Part shown: positions 25,566 through 34,169 of the stretch, in pieces
Layout: every line of letters starts with the position of its first letter
How positions within the stretch are numbered: position 1 is the stretch's first letter
Position numbers and translations under genes: made by a program
The notes under the pieces: generated by a model
What the model was told of the DNA's origin: nothing
The model's database searches: none
Seen by the model: the letters and a program-made list of their open reading frames with translations, nothing else
DNA from: Bacteroidota bacterium
GTDB taxonomy: Bacteria; Bacteroidota; Ignavibacteria; Ignavibacteriales; Ignavibacteriaceae
Assembly: GCA_022708025.1 (NCBI GenBank)
Contig: JAKIZM010000012.1
Span: forward strand, 1-60,627
Direction: 5' to 3'
Length of the DNA stretch: 60,627 nucleotides

Positions 25566-26981
25566 ATGTCCATTTTTGATTCTGATCATTCTGATAATGA
25601 ATTTGAATTACCTGACGAAGATTTGGATGAAGAATTAAAGTTTTGCATATCTATCCTGGAGAGCGGATATGTTTATGATTCAGTTGATCGGATTGAAGAA
25701 CTTCTTCAGAGTTGTATTGATTATGATCGTTTGGAAGATGCACTCTATCTTCTTGAAAAATTAATTGAAATATTTCCTTATAATTCCGAGTATTGGTTAA
25801 AAAAAGGAATAGTGTTTAATGGTTTGTTCAGGTTTAGTGAAGCATTACTTGCTTATGAACAATCTCTTTCATTAAATCCAAATGACATTGAAACTCTGAT
25901 AGATAAAGCTGCTGCTGAAGAAAATTTAGGATTATTAAATCAGGCTCAGGAGACTTTAGAAAAAGTTTTAGAACTCGATCCTGGTAATGATGATGCTTTG
26001 TTTACTATTGGATTGCTTTTACAAAGAAAATCCAGACTTAGAGAATCTATAATATACTTTAATAAAGTTGTCGAGCGTGATCCTGATTATGCTGAAGTAT
26101 ATTATGAATTAGGATTTTGTTATGAGAATATTGCTCAATTAGATAAAGCGCTTGAATCTTACGATAAGTTTCTTGAGTTGGATCCTTACAATGCAAATGG
26201 CTGGTATAATCGTGGTGTTGTTTTAATTAAGATGAATAAAATTGAGCAGGGGATCAATAGTTATGATCTTGCAATTTCAATCAGGGAAAGTTTTGCCAGT
26301 GCCTGGTATAATAAAGGAAATGCTTTAGCTGATCTTGGACGATTATATGAAGCTATTGAATGCTTTAAAAAAGCTTATGAAATAGATAAAAATGATGAAA
26401 CAGCAGTTTACAATATTGCAAATATCTATGAAGAGCTTAATGACCTTCCATCTGCAGTAAAGTATTATACTGAATCTATAAAAATTAATGATGAATACTA
26501 CGATGCATATCTTTCACGCGGATTCTGTTATGATTCAATGGGAAAATATCAGTTGGCATTACGTGATTTTAATAAAGCTATTTCACTTTCAAAAGACAGT
26601 GCTGAAGCCTGGTTTGCTAAAGCAGATCTTGAATACTCTCTCGGGCAGGTAAGAGAAAGCGTTTATAGCTACAGAGAAGCAGCACGTCTTGAACCGGATA
26701 ATTATGAACTTTGGTTTAACCTTGCTGAAACATATTTTGAGCTTGGTGAATGGATAGAAGCTTTAAAGGCTTTTGATGAGTGCATCCGGATTAAACCAAA
26801 AGATGCGGCTTCATTTTATAGTAAAGCAAAAGCTAATTTTGTTTTAAGCAGAACAAAAGAAGCGATCGAGTGTTTAAAGACTGCATTTTTATATGATCCG
26901 TCTATCAGATCAGAGTTTGAGCAGGAGTATCCTGAAATTAAATCTTCAAAACTTTTCAGAAGACTTCTTGGCGAAATATAA
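25566..26981 (+). CDS. TPR repeat protein
   Basis: This 471-residue protein without signal peptide or membrane segment is built almost entirely of about twelve tetratricopeptide repeats, for example NGWYNRGVVLIKMNKIEQGI and EAWFAKADLEYSLGQVRESV. The first 25 residues are strongly acidic (DSDHSDNEFELPDEDLDEEL). TPR arrays are protein-binding scaffolds; no catalytic domain is attached. The gene starts about 100 bases after the sucC terminator and is followed by aroE. Its partner cannot be inferred. Confidence 0.88.
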   Translation: MSIFDSDHSDNEFELPDEDLDEELKFCISILESGYVYDSVDRIEELLQSCIDYDRLEDALYLLEKLIEIFPYNSEYWLKKGIVFNGLFRFSEALLAYEQSLSLNPNDIETLIDKAAAEENLGLLNQAQETLEKVLELDPGNDDALFTIGLLLQRKSRLRESIIYFNKVVERDPDYAEVYYELGFCYENIAQLDKALESYDKFLELDPYNANGWYNRGVVLIKMNKIEQGINSYDLAISIRESFASAWYNKGNALADLGRLYEAIECFKKAYEIDKNDETAVYNIANIYEELNDLPSAVKYYTESIKINDEYYDAYLSRGFCYDSMGKYQLALRDFNKAISLSKDSAEAWFAKADLEYSLGQVRESVYSYREAARLEPDNYELWFNLAETYFELGEWIEALKAFDECIRIKPKDAASFYSKAKANFVLSRTKEAIECLKTAFLYDPSIRSEFEQEYPEIKSSKLFRRLLGEI

Positions 26982-27002
26982 TTATAGATATTATTTTTGA
27001 GT

Positions 27003-27875
27003 ATGCAGAATTCATTTTATTCTAATGTCGAATTAATAGGCTTACTTGGTTTCCCGATCAAGCAAAGTTTCTCGCCATTTATACATAACATAGCTGCTGA
27101 GCTGACAGGCACAAAATTAATTTATCTTCCATTTGAAGTTCATTCAAGTAATTTGAAAAATGCTGTTAAAGGTATTACTGCATTAGGGATAAAAGGTTTT
27201 AATGTTACTGTTCCGCATAAAGTGGCTGTTGCTGATTTTATGAGCAAGCTTTCTGAAGAAGCATCAATAACGGGATCAGTAAATACAGTTGTTAATGAAC
27301 TTGGGAAACTGATAGGTTATAATACTGATGTATATGGAATAAATGAATCTTTATTACCTTACAAATCTCAAATAAGCTCCAATGATGTATGTGTAATTGG
27401 TGCCGGCGGTGCTGCAAGATCAGTTATTTATACGTTGATACGAAATTTTAAACCTAAAACAATTTATCTGATTAATCGTACAGCAGAGCATTCGGAATCA
27501 TTAAGGCAGCACTTCAAATCCAAAATGCGTTATGATTCAATAATTACAAATGAACTGCAGCAGCCTGATTTATTAAATGTAATGAATAATTGTTCACTGG
27601 TGGTTAATTGCACATCGGTAGGTATGTTTCCGGATGTAGATGATTCAGTTGTTACTAATCATCAGCTTTTTGTAAAAGATCAAATCGTGTTTGATATTGT
27701 TTATAATCCTGTTAAAACAAAATTCCTTCAGCTTGCAGAGTCTTCAGGAGCTACTACTATTAATGGATTAAAAATGTTTGTTCTTCAAGCTGCCAAATCT
27801 TTCAACCACTGGACGGGCGTTGAGTTTCCGATTGATAAGGTCTACAAGTCGTTGTTGTTATATGTTGGTAAATAG
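27003..27875 (+). CDS. aroE: shikimate dehydrogenase
   Basis: This 290-residue NADP-dependent enzyme reduces 3-dehydroshikimate to shikimate in aromatic amino-acid synthesis. The substrate site GFPIKQSFSPFIHN is at about residues 16-29, the catalytic lysine is in FNVTVPHK near 66-73, and the NADP-binding loop GAGGAARS lies near 132. VVNCTSVGM and NGLKMFVLQAAKSF complete the family pattern. I prefer the ATG at 27003 over the TTG two codons upstream; neither has a good ribosome site. It lies 21 bases after the TPR gene. Confidence 0.93.
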   Translation: MQNSFYSNVELIGLLGFPIKQSFSPFIHNIAAELTGTKLIYLPFEVHSSNLKNAVKGITALGIKGFNVTVPHKVAVADFMSKLSEEASITGSVNTVVNELGKLIGYNTDVYGINESLLPYKSQISSNDVCVIGAGGAARSVIYTLIRNFKPKTIYLINRTAEHSESLRQHFKSKMRYDSIITNELQQPDLLNVMNNCSLVVNCTSVGMFPDVDDSVVTNHQLFVKDQIVFDIVYNPVKTKFLQLAESSGATTINGLKMFVLQAAKSFNHWTGVEFPIDKVYKSLLLYVGK

Positions 27876-27919
27876 TTTATAGTATTTTTGTTGAAGTTTA
27901 AAACAGCCAGTTACCAATA

Positions 27920-28429
27920 TTACTCTGATTTTCTTGGTCTGTTCTTTTTTGCTAATTCCCGCAGTAAAATACTATGCTCAATAATTTCTTTAACATCTTC
28001 CTGTGTATATTCTATTGATCCGTTGCTTTTGGTTCTTTCTGCTTCAAGAATTTCACTTCCATCAAAATATACTGAGCCTTTTATATGATACTTATCCATT
28101 TTTTTTGTTGAGTCTATTATCCTGAAAATACTGTTTTCAGTATAATAAATAAGCTCATTGTTTTTGTAATAATAACCATTTGCAGCAGTGCCCCAATTAC
28201 CGATATTCATATCTTCATTAATAAATACCAATTCATCATTAAGAAAATAAGATCTGAAAATGGATCTTTTTTCTTTGATTACCTTAATAGTATTAAAGCC
28301 ATCTTCATATTTAATTGCGGTTGATATCTCCTGCACATAATTTTTATAGTTTTGGAGTTTTTCATCTTTACTTGCACAGGAAATAAAAATTAGAAATGGC
28401 AACAGATAAGTAAATATATTTTTATTCAT
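27920..28429 (-). CDS. hypothetical lipoprotein
   Basis: This 169-residue protein begins with a lipoprotein signal (residues 1-17, LLPFLIFISCAS) with the modified cysteine at 18. The mature part is mixed beta and charged, with no family that I recognise. The periodic aromatic and hydrophobic strands (YYKNNELIYYTENSIFRII) suggest a small beta-sheet domain. It converges with aroE and is followed upstream by the tRNA cluster on the same strand. The function is unknown. Confidence 0.7.
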   Translation of the reverse strand: MNKNIFTYLLPFLIFISCASKDEKLQNYKNYVQEISTAIKYEDGFNTIKVIKEKRSIFRSYFLNDELVFINEDMNIGNWGTAANGYYYKNNELIYYTENSIFRIIDSTKKMDKYHIKGSVYFDGSEILEAERTKSNGSIEYTQEDVKEIIEHSILLRELAKKNRPRKSE

Positions 28430-28556
28430 TCTTAATATTTTATTTATTAAAGCTGGATAAAACTAACTTAATGAGGCTTAATTATCAATATAAAGTAAGA
28501 GTAACTAAATTGTGTTTTTCGGAATAAATTATATAAACGGAATAGTTCATAAAAAG

Positions 28557-28583
28557 AAAATCCCGATTAGTTATCGGGAATTT
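28557..28583 (-). terminator. terminator downstream of the tRNA-like relic
   Basis: Read on the minus strand, a perfect 7-bp stem (TCCCGAT / ATCGGGA) with a 5-base loop is followed by TTTTCTTTTT. Confidence 0.75.
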
Positions 28584-28590
28584 TATATTG

Positions 28591-28652
28591 TGGGCGCTCA
28601 CGGATTTGACCGTGAGACCCCTCCGATTGTATCGGAGTGCTCTGAGCCAAGT
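28591..28652 (-). pseudogene. 5'-truncated tRNA-Val-like relic or tRNA-derived RNA
   Basis: The 3' part matches the tRNA-Val at 28701-28775: TTGG-x-TCAGAGCA, the T-loop-like CAAATCCGTGAGCGCCCA and a following hairpin terminator. The 5' acceptor strand and first half of the D arm are absent. The anticodon arm is CTCCG-ATACAAT-CGGAG: it pairs fully, but every base pair differs from the intact gene, and the loop would read ACA, which is not a sensible valine anticodon. The T loop has six bases instead of seven, while its stem is extended to seven perfect pairs. It cannot be a normal tRNA; it may be a pseudogene or a small structured RNA. Confidence 0.75.
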
Positions 28653-28660
28653 TAATAAAT

Positions 28661-28690
28661 AAAAAATCCTGACTGTAATTTTATCAGGAA
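28661..28690 (-). terminator. terminator after tRNA-Val
   Basis: On the minus strand TCCTGA pairs with TCAGGA (28684-28689 and 28668-28673), followed by six T residues. It lies 11 bases after the tRNA 3' end. Confidence 0.7.
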
Positions 28691-28700
28691 TTTAATTTTG

Positions 28701-28775
28701 TGGGCGCTCACGGATTTGAACCGCGGACCCTCTGCTTGTAAGGCAGATGCTCTGAACCAACTGAGCTAAGCGCCC
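28701..28775 (-). tRNA. tRNA-Val (anticodon UAC)
   Basis: The 75-base cloverleaf reads GGGCGCT at the 5' end pairing with AGCGCCC, D arm AGCTCAGTTGG, anticodon arm TCTGC-CTTACAA-GCAGA with anticodon TAC, T loop TTCAAAT, and discriminator A. CCA is not encoded. It is downstream of tRNA-Gly on the same strand. Confidence 0.96.
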
Positions 28776-28852
28776 AAAAATCAATCAAAATTTGGTGGAC
28801 AAATATCAGATTTTTCTCTTATAAAACAAAACGGTTTTAAAGAATTTTCTTG

Positions 28853-28925
28853 AGCGAGCGACGGGGATCGAACCCGCGACATTCAGCTTGGGAAGCTGAC
28901 ACTCTACCAACTGAGTTACGCTCGC
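28853..28925 (-). tRNA. tRNA-Gly (anticodon CCC)
   Basis: The 73-base cloverleaf has acceptor GCGAGCG/CGCTCGC, anticodon arm TCAGC-TTCCCAA-GCTGA with anticodon CCC, T loop TTCGATC, and discriminator T. CCA is not encoded. It is the first RNA of the minus-strand tRNA group. Confidence 0.95.
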
Positions 28926-28986
28926 AAACTTATAAGAAATCTATAAATTGTTGTGTAAATCTAATTATAATGATGTGTTTTTCAAA

Positions 28987-29388
28987 TTATTGAGCCAATG
29001 CAATTCGATCAAGTCCTGTTGCAGTAAATTGACTGGATTTATTTGATATTTGAAAGCTTTGAATTGCAGCTTCTAATGATTCATATAGCTCAAAAATTTC
29101 AATGGACCCGGTAAGATTTAGTAAGGATTTTGAAAATAAACCCGGCTTAACAATCTTTATGGTGCCGCCCAAACGCATAAGTTGTTTTAGTGTCACAACA
29201 AGAACCCCTATAAAAGCAGAGTCGAGGGAATTACAAATACTTAAATCTACAATAATGTTTTTGTTACCTAGTTCAATATCAAGTTCAAGCTGTTTCTTAA
29301 ACCGTAATGCTTCAGTTATAGTAACTTCATAAAGATTTACGGTTTCTATTACAAAACCATTAGCAATTTGTCTTTGAAATTCATTCAT
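28987..29388 (-). CDS. STAS-domain protein (anti-sigma factor antagonist type)
   Basis: The 133-residue protein starting at MNEFQRQ is a single STAS domain. The conserved phosphorylation segment appears as SICNSLDSAFIGVLV, with the serine at about residue 70, in the place where SpoIIAA-type proteins have DSSGLGVL. The open frame extends 40 residues upstream, but that part looks unlike any domain and is probably untranslated. STAS proteins bind anti-sigma kinases in partner-switching systems; no kinase or phosphatase gene is nearby, so the pathway is unknown. Confidence 0.82.
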   Translation of the reverse strand: MNEFQRQIANGFVIETVNLYEVTITEALRFKKQLELDIELGNKNIIVDLSICNSLDSAFIGVLVVTLKQLMRLGGTIKIVKPGLFSKSLLNLTGSIEIFELYESLEAAIQSFQISNKSSQFTATGLDRIALAQ

Positions 29389-29589
29389 TTTTAAGGAAAT
29401 TTTTAGATGCTTTTTGCCAATAAATATGCCAGTGTTTTTGGTTAATATTAAGTAAAATAAAGGAATCAGGTGTTTCAGTTTATTACAATTAGTTAAAAAC
29501 ATACTCAATTTGAGGATGTTTTAGAAAATGAAAATCAGATAATAAGCTGATAAGATTTTTAAAAATTCTATAGTGAATTATATGTAAAT

Positions 29590-29618
29590 GGGAGTCTTTT
29601 GATCCTTTTAAGACTCCC
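29590..29618 (-). terminator. terminator after kgd
   Basis: A perfect 9-bp stem (GGGAGTCTT / AAGACTCCC) with an 11-base AT-rich loop lies 52 bases beyond the kgd stop. The flanking T run is better on the plus strand than on the minus strand, so strength in the gene's direction is uncertain. Confidence 0.6.
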
Positions 29619-29669
29619 ACTTTTTAAAAGACAATAATTATAAAAATTAATTTGTTAGCGGTTTCAGGA

Positions 29670-32600
29670 TCATAACAGAAATGCATCTTTAATTAATTCT
29701 ACCTGTAGCTGATTTGAAATTCTGGCTGATCCAACTGCAGAACTTGCTGCTTCTGGTCTGCTTGTGCAGTGGAATGACTGCTTATCAGAAAGAAGTTCAG
29801 AAATCTTTTGGTTTAAGAAATTCCATGCACCCATATTTTTTGGTTCTTCCTGAACCCAAACTACACTATCTGCATTTTTGTAGCTATCAATAATCTGTTT
29901 TAAGTTTTCTTTTTTAAATGGATAAAACTGTTCGATTCTTATAATTGCTGTATCAGTGATTTTGTTTTTTCTACGATATTTTAACAGATCATAATACACT
30001 TTACCACTGGTAATAAGCAGTCTTTTTATTTTTGTTTTATCTGAAATTGTATCATCATCGAAAAATTCCTGAAAGCTGCCGTTAATAAATTCGTCTTTTG
30101 AAGATCTTGCTTCAGGCAGTCTCAAAATACTTTTAGGTGACATAATAATTAATGGCGTTTGTATTGCTAATCTTTTCTGTCTTCTTAAAACATGGAAGTA
30201 ATTTGCAGGAGTTGAAATGTTACAAACCTGCATATTGTTTTCTGCACAAAGAATTAAAAATCTCTCTAATCTCGCACTGGAGTGTTCAGGTCCTTGTCCT
30301 TCATATCCGTGAGGTAAAAGTAAAACAACACCGTTTGATAATCCCCATTTTTCATAAGATGCTACTATAAAATTATCAATAATAACTTGTGCACTGTTTG
30401 CAAAATCACCAAACTGAGCTTCCCATACAACAAGTGCCAAAGGATCGGCAGTGCTGTAACCATATTCATAACCCAAAATAGCTGCCTCTGATAACGGACT
30501 ATCGAGAGCTTCAAATTTTGCCTGCTCTGAAGAAATATGATTTAACGGATAAAATTCTTTTCCGGTTTTAATATCTGTAAAAGCAGCATGTCTTTGACTG
30601 AAGGTTCCACGAACACTATCCTGTCCGCTTAATCTAACTGGAGTATCTTCGAGCAATAAGCTACCAAATGCAAGTGATTCAGCTAAAGCCCAATCAGCTA
30701 ATTCTGTGCGGTCAATAAGTTTCCTTCTTTTTTCTAAAAACTTTTCAAGCTTTGGATGTCCAAAAAAAACCTGTGGTAATGTTGTTAATGCAAGGACAAT
30801 CTTATCAAGATCATTTTCTTTGATAGCAGTGTTTTTATCAGTATGAACTGAACGCAATTCCTGTTTAGTTACAGCCAGAGGCGGTTCGTTTGTAAAAACA
30901 GCTTTTTTATTTCTGAGATTATCAAACGATTTGCTTAAAACCTGATTGAATGAGCTGTTCAATTGTTCAACTTCTTCTTTAGTTATAACACCTTCACTTA
31001 TAAGTTTGTCTTCATAAATTTTTCTTACTGAAGGATGTGATTTTATTTTTTCATATAACAAAGGTTGAGTAAATCCTGGCTCATCACCTTCATTGTGTCC
31101 ATGTCTTCTATAACCAAATAAATCTATTACAACATCTTTCTTAAAGATAAGTTTATATTCAAATGCAATCTGAGCTACTAATAATGCTGCTTCCGGATCA
31201 TCACCATTAACATGAAAAATAGGAGCTTGTATTGTTTTAGCCACATCAGTAGCATAAGTAGTAGATCTTGAATCTTGTGGTGTAGTTGTAAATCCTATTT
31301 GATTATTAACAATAATATGAATTGTTCCGCCGGTTCTATATCCGCTTAACTGAGAAAGGTTTAATGTTTCTGCAACTATACCTTGTCCGGCAAAAGCTGC
31401 ATCACCGTGGATTAAAACAGGCATTACTTTTTGATGAGCTACACTATCTCCGAGTCTTTGTTGTTTTGCTCTTACTATTCCTTCTACAACCGGATTAACC
31501 CACTCCAAATGACTTGGATTAGATGCAACAGAAATTGTAACAGGTTTTCCGATTTTAGTCGGATATTTTCCAGTAGCACCAAGATGATATTTTACATCAC
31601 CGGAACCTTGAATAGAATTTTTATCTTTGTTGTCTTCAAACTCATTAAAGATGGATTCATAAGATTTTCCTATAATGTTTGTAAGAACATTTAATCTGCC
31701 GCGATGTGCCATACCAAGGACAATTTCCACAATTCCGTGTTCGGCAGAATCATTTAAAATTTTGTCAAGAACCGGAATTAAAGTCTCAGAGCCTTCAAGT
31801 GAAAATCGTTTGTGTCCAATAAATTTAGTATGAACAAAATGTTCAAAATCTTCTGCTTCAATTAATTTCTGTAATATTTTCTTTTTGGTTTCATTATCAT
31901 AAGACGGAATATTTTTATTTGGTTCCATTTTACTTTGCAGCCATACTTTTTCTGCTGGATTCTGAATATGCATATATTCAACACCAATTTTTTCACAATA
32001 GGTTTTATGCAGTATATTCATTATCTCTCGCAAAGTTGCTGTTTTAAGCGCACCAAATCCGCCTGTAATAAAATATCTATCCAGATCCCAAACAGTTAAA
32101 TTAAACGAAGCCGGATCAAGCTCTGGATGATAAACTGCTCTTGTTCCTAAAGGATCAAGATCTGCTAATAAATGTCCGCGAACTCGATACATATTAATTA
32201 ACTGCAGCACTCTCGCTTGTTTTACAATCTCATCGGTATTGATAGACTGATCAAATCCGCCCGGCTGATAATCAGTTTCCCATTGCAGTGGTCTTGACGG
32301 AACTTTTAACGAATCAAAAATCTCCTCATAGAATCCATTGTTACCTAAAAGTAATTCATTTATATCTTTAAGAAACATTCCCGATTCAGCACCTTGAATT
32401 ATTCTATGATCATAAGTGCTGGATATATTCATTACCTTGCTAATTCCAAGTGAAGAAATTGTTGAAGGAGACATTGCCTGATATTCGGCATTGTATTGAA
32501 TTGCACCGGTTGCAATTATCGCACCTTGACCAATCATCAAACGGGGCACAGAAGATACAGTTCCGATTGTTCCGGGATTAGTTAATGTAATTGTTGTTCC

Positions 32601-33293
32601 TAAAAATTCTGATGGATCGATTGTTCCTTTTCGAGATCTTTCAACAATATCATCAAAAGCTTTCCAGTATTCGAGAAAACTTAATTTGTTTGCAGCTTTG
32701 ATATTGGGAACTAATAAAGATCTGGTTCCATCTTTTCTTTCGATATCAATTGCTAAACCTAAGTTAATGTCTTTCCGAATTATCAAATGAGGTTTGCCAT
32801 CAATAATTGTAAAACCGTTATTCATTGCTGGATTATTTTTTACGGCTTTTAATATCGCCCAGCTTATCAAGTGTGTAAAAGAAATTTTCCCTTCTTTTTT
32901 TCTCTGCAGATGTTGATTTATAACTATTCTGTTTTCTTCCAGAAGTTTAACTGCAATAGTTCTTTGAGATGTTGCAACAGGCACAGTCAGACTTGCAGTC
33001 ATATTATCAAGAATTCTCTGTGCACTTCCCGCGATTACTTTTAATTCATCATTTGCAGAAGGTTTAGGCATCTCAACATTTTTTGGTAAAGTAATGTAAC
33101 CGGTAGTTTCTTTATGACTATCTCCGTTCGATTTATTTTTTCCTTCAACATTACCAAAAAAGTTTTTCCATTGTTCAGGAACTTCGTCAGGTTTTTGTGT
33201 GTATTGTTTATAAAGGGATTCAACAAACCAAGTGTTGGCACCGAACCTTTCAATTTCTTCTTTTTCTCTTTTAGATATTTTATCGGATTTCAT
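29670..33293 (-). CDS. kgd: fused 2-oxoglutarate dehydrogenase E1 / succinyltransferase E2 (Kgd/OdhA type)
   Basis: This 1207-residue protein joins an E2 acyltransferase catalytic domain to a full thiamine-dependent 2-oxoglutarate dehydrogenase E1. Residues 1-50 resemble the E1 N-terminal segment (FGANTWFVESLYKQY). Residues about 85-330 are the acyltransferase core, ending TYDHRIIQGAESGMFL. E1 follows, with YRVRGHLLADLDPLG, the GMAHRGRLNVL histidine region, and the thiamine motif GDAAFAGQG ... NNQIGFTT. No lipoyl domain is present, so a separate lipoylated E2 must supply the swinging arm. It is the architecture of actinobacterial Kgd/OdhA. Together with sucC it covers the late oxidative TCA cycle. 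Confidence 0.94.
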   Translation of the reverse strand: MKSDKISKREKEEIERFGANTWFVESLYKQYTQKPDEVPEQWKNFFGNVEGKNKSNGDSHKETTGYITLPKNVEMPKPSANDELKVIAGSAQRILDNMTASLTVPVATSQRTIAVKLLEENRIVINQHLQRKKEGKISFTHLISWAILKAVKNNPAMNNGFTIIDGKPHLIIRKDINLGLAIDIERKDGTRSLLVPNIKAANKLSFLEYWKAFDDIVERSRKGTIDPSEFLGTTITLTNPGTIGTVSSVPRLMIGQGAIIATGAIQYNAEYQAMSPSTISSLGISKVMNISSTYDHRIIQGAESGMFLKDINELLLGNNGFYEEIFDSLKVPSRPLQWETDYQPGGFDQSINTDEIVKQARVLQLINMYRVRGHLLADLDPLGTRAVYHPELDPASFNLTVWDLDRYFITGGFGALKTATLREIMNILHKTYCEKIGVEYMHIQNPAEKVWLQSKMEPNKNIPSYDNETKKKILQKLIEAEDFEHFVHTKFIGHKRFSLEGSETLIPVLDKILNDSAEHGIVEIVLGMAHRGRLNVLTNIIGKSYESIFNEFEDNKDKNSIQGSGDVKYHLGATGKYPTKIGKPVTISVASNPSHLEWVNPVVEGIVRAKQQRLGDSVAHQKVMPVLIHGDAAFAGQGIVAETLNLSQLSGYRTGGTIHIIVNNQIGFTTTPQDSRSTTYATDVAKTIQAPIFHVNGDDPEAALLVAQIAFEYKLIFKKDVVIDLFGYRRHGHNEGDEPGFTQPLLYEKIKSHPSVRKIYEDKLISEGVITKEEVEQLNSSFNQVLSKSFDNLRNKKAVFTNEPPLAVTKQELRSVHTDKNTAIKENDLDKIVLALTTLPQVFFGHPKLEKFLEKRRKLIDRTELADWALAESLAFGSLLLEDTPVRLSGQDSVRGTFSQRHAAFTDIKTGKEFYPLNHISSEQAKFEALDSPLSEAAILGYEYGYSTADPLALVVWEAQFGDFANSAQVIIDNFIVASYEKWGLSNGVVLLLPHGYEGQGPEHSSARLERFLILCAENNMQVCNISTPANYFHVLRRQKRLAIQTPLIIMSPKSILRLPEARSSKDEFINGSFQEFFDDDTISDKTKIKRLLITSGKVYYDLLKYRRKNKITDTAIIRIEQFYPFKKENLKQIIDSYKNADSVVWVQEEPKNMGAWNFLNQKISELLSDKQSFHCTSRPEAASSAVGSARISNQLQVELIKDAFLL

Positions 33294-33427
33294 TTATTTA
33301 CTATTGAACTTTTGTTAATAAAATTTCTTAGTTTATTTTTTAGTAAAATAATTTTAAAAAGTATTTATTTCTTATTTTATTTATTCAGATTAGTATAGAT
33401 TATACACGACTATATTAGTAAAAATTT

Positions 33428-34072
33428 ATGCATAAAACCAACGATCTTAAGAATATGCGGCTAAATTATGAGCAAGGTCAATTGCTTGAGTCGAATATTG
33501 ATTTAAATCCATTTAACCAATTTAAAAAATGGTTTGATCAGGCTGTGGAAGCAAAAACTATCGAGCCCAATGCTATGACATTAGCTACTGCTACAAAGGA
33601 TGGAATTCCTTCTGCAAGAATTGTTTTATTGAAAGAATTTGATGAAACAGGATTTGTTTTCTTTACAAACTATGATAGCAGAAAAGGTAAAGAATTAAAT
33701 GATAATCCATTTGCAGCAATTTTGTTTTGGTGGCGGGAATTTGAGCGGCAGGTTAGGATTGAAGGAAAGATTGAAAAAATAAGCAGAAAAGAATCTGAAG
33801 AATATTTTAATCAACGACCATTAAAAAGCAGATATGGAGCTTTGGTCTCCAATCAAAGTCAAATAGTTGAAAACAGAGAAGCGCTGGAAAAAAGATTTTC
33901 AGAATTAGAAAAACAATTTGGAGAAAAACCACCAACACCTGAAAATTGGGGTGGTTATAGATTAATTCCGGTTAAATTTGAATTCTGGCAGGGAAGAGAG
34001 AGCAGATTACACGACAGGATTTGTTATCAAAGAGAAAATAATAATTGGAAAATTTTCAGGCTGCAGCCTTAG
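33428..34072 (+). CDS. pdxH: pyridoxamine 5'-phosphate oxidase
   Basis: This 214-residue FMN enzyme makes pyridoxal 5'-phosphate from pyridoxine or pyridoxamine phosphate. It has the N-terminal NPFNQFKKWFDQAVEA, the FMN-binding SARIVLLKEFDETGFVFFTN with YDSRKGKEL, WWREFERQVRIEG, and the substrate-binding C-terminal EFWQGRESRLHDR. Length is normal. The gene diverges from kgd and converges with the EamA transporter. Its product is the cofactor of the PLP enzyme at 14186, although there is no operon link. Confidence 0.95.
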   Translation: MHKTNDLKNMRLNYEQGQLLESNIDLNPFNQFKKWFDQAVEAKTIEPNAMTLATATKDGIPSARIVLLKEFDETGFVFFTNYDSRKGKELNDNPFAAILFWWREFERQVRIEGKIEKISRKESEEYFNQRPLKSRYGALVSNQSQIVENREALEKRFSELEKQFGEKPPTPENWGGYRLIPVKFEFWQGRESRLHDRICYQRENNNWKIFRLQP

Positions 34073-34169
34073 ATTGTTCGAATAAAAGTTCTCAATAATT
34101 TTCTGATGTTATTTGATGGTTACGCTAATTTAATTTCAGCATCACTTATATTTTTCTTGTTGAGCTTAC

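Noticed and set aside
28591..28652. Second functional tRNA
   Set aside because: There is no 5' acceptor strand or full D arm, and the anticodon position reads ACA.
29389..29508. 40-codon upstream extension of the STAS gene
   Set aside because: The extension lacks domain similarity, and the STAS fold is complete from the Met at 29388.
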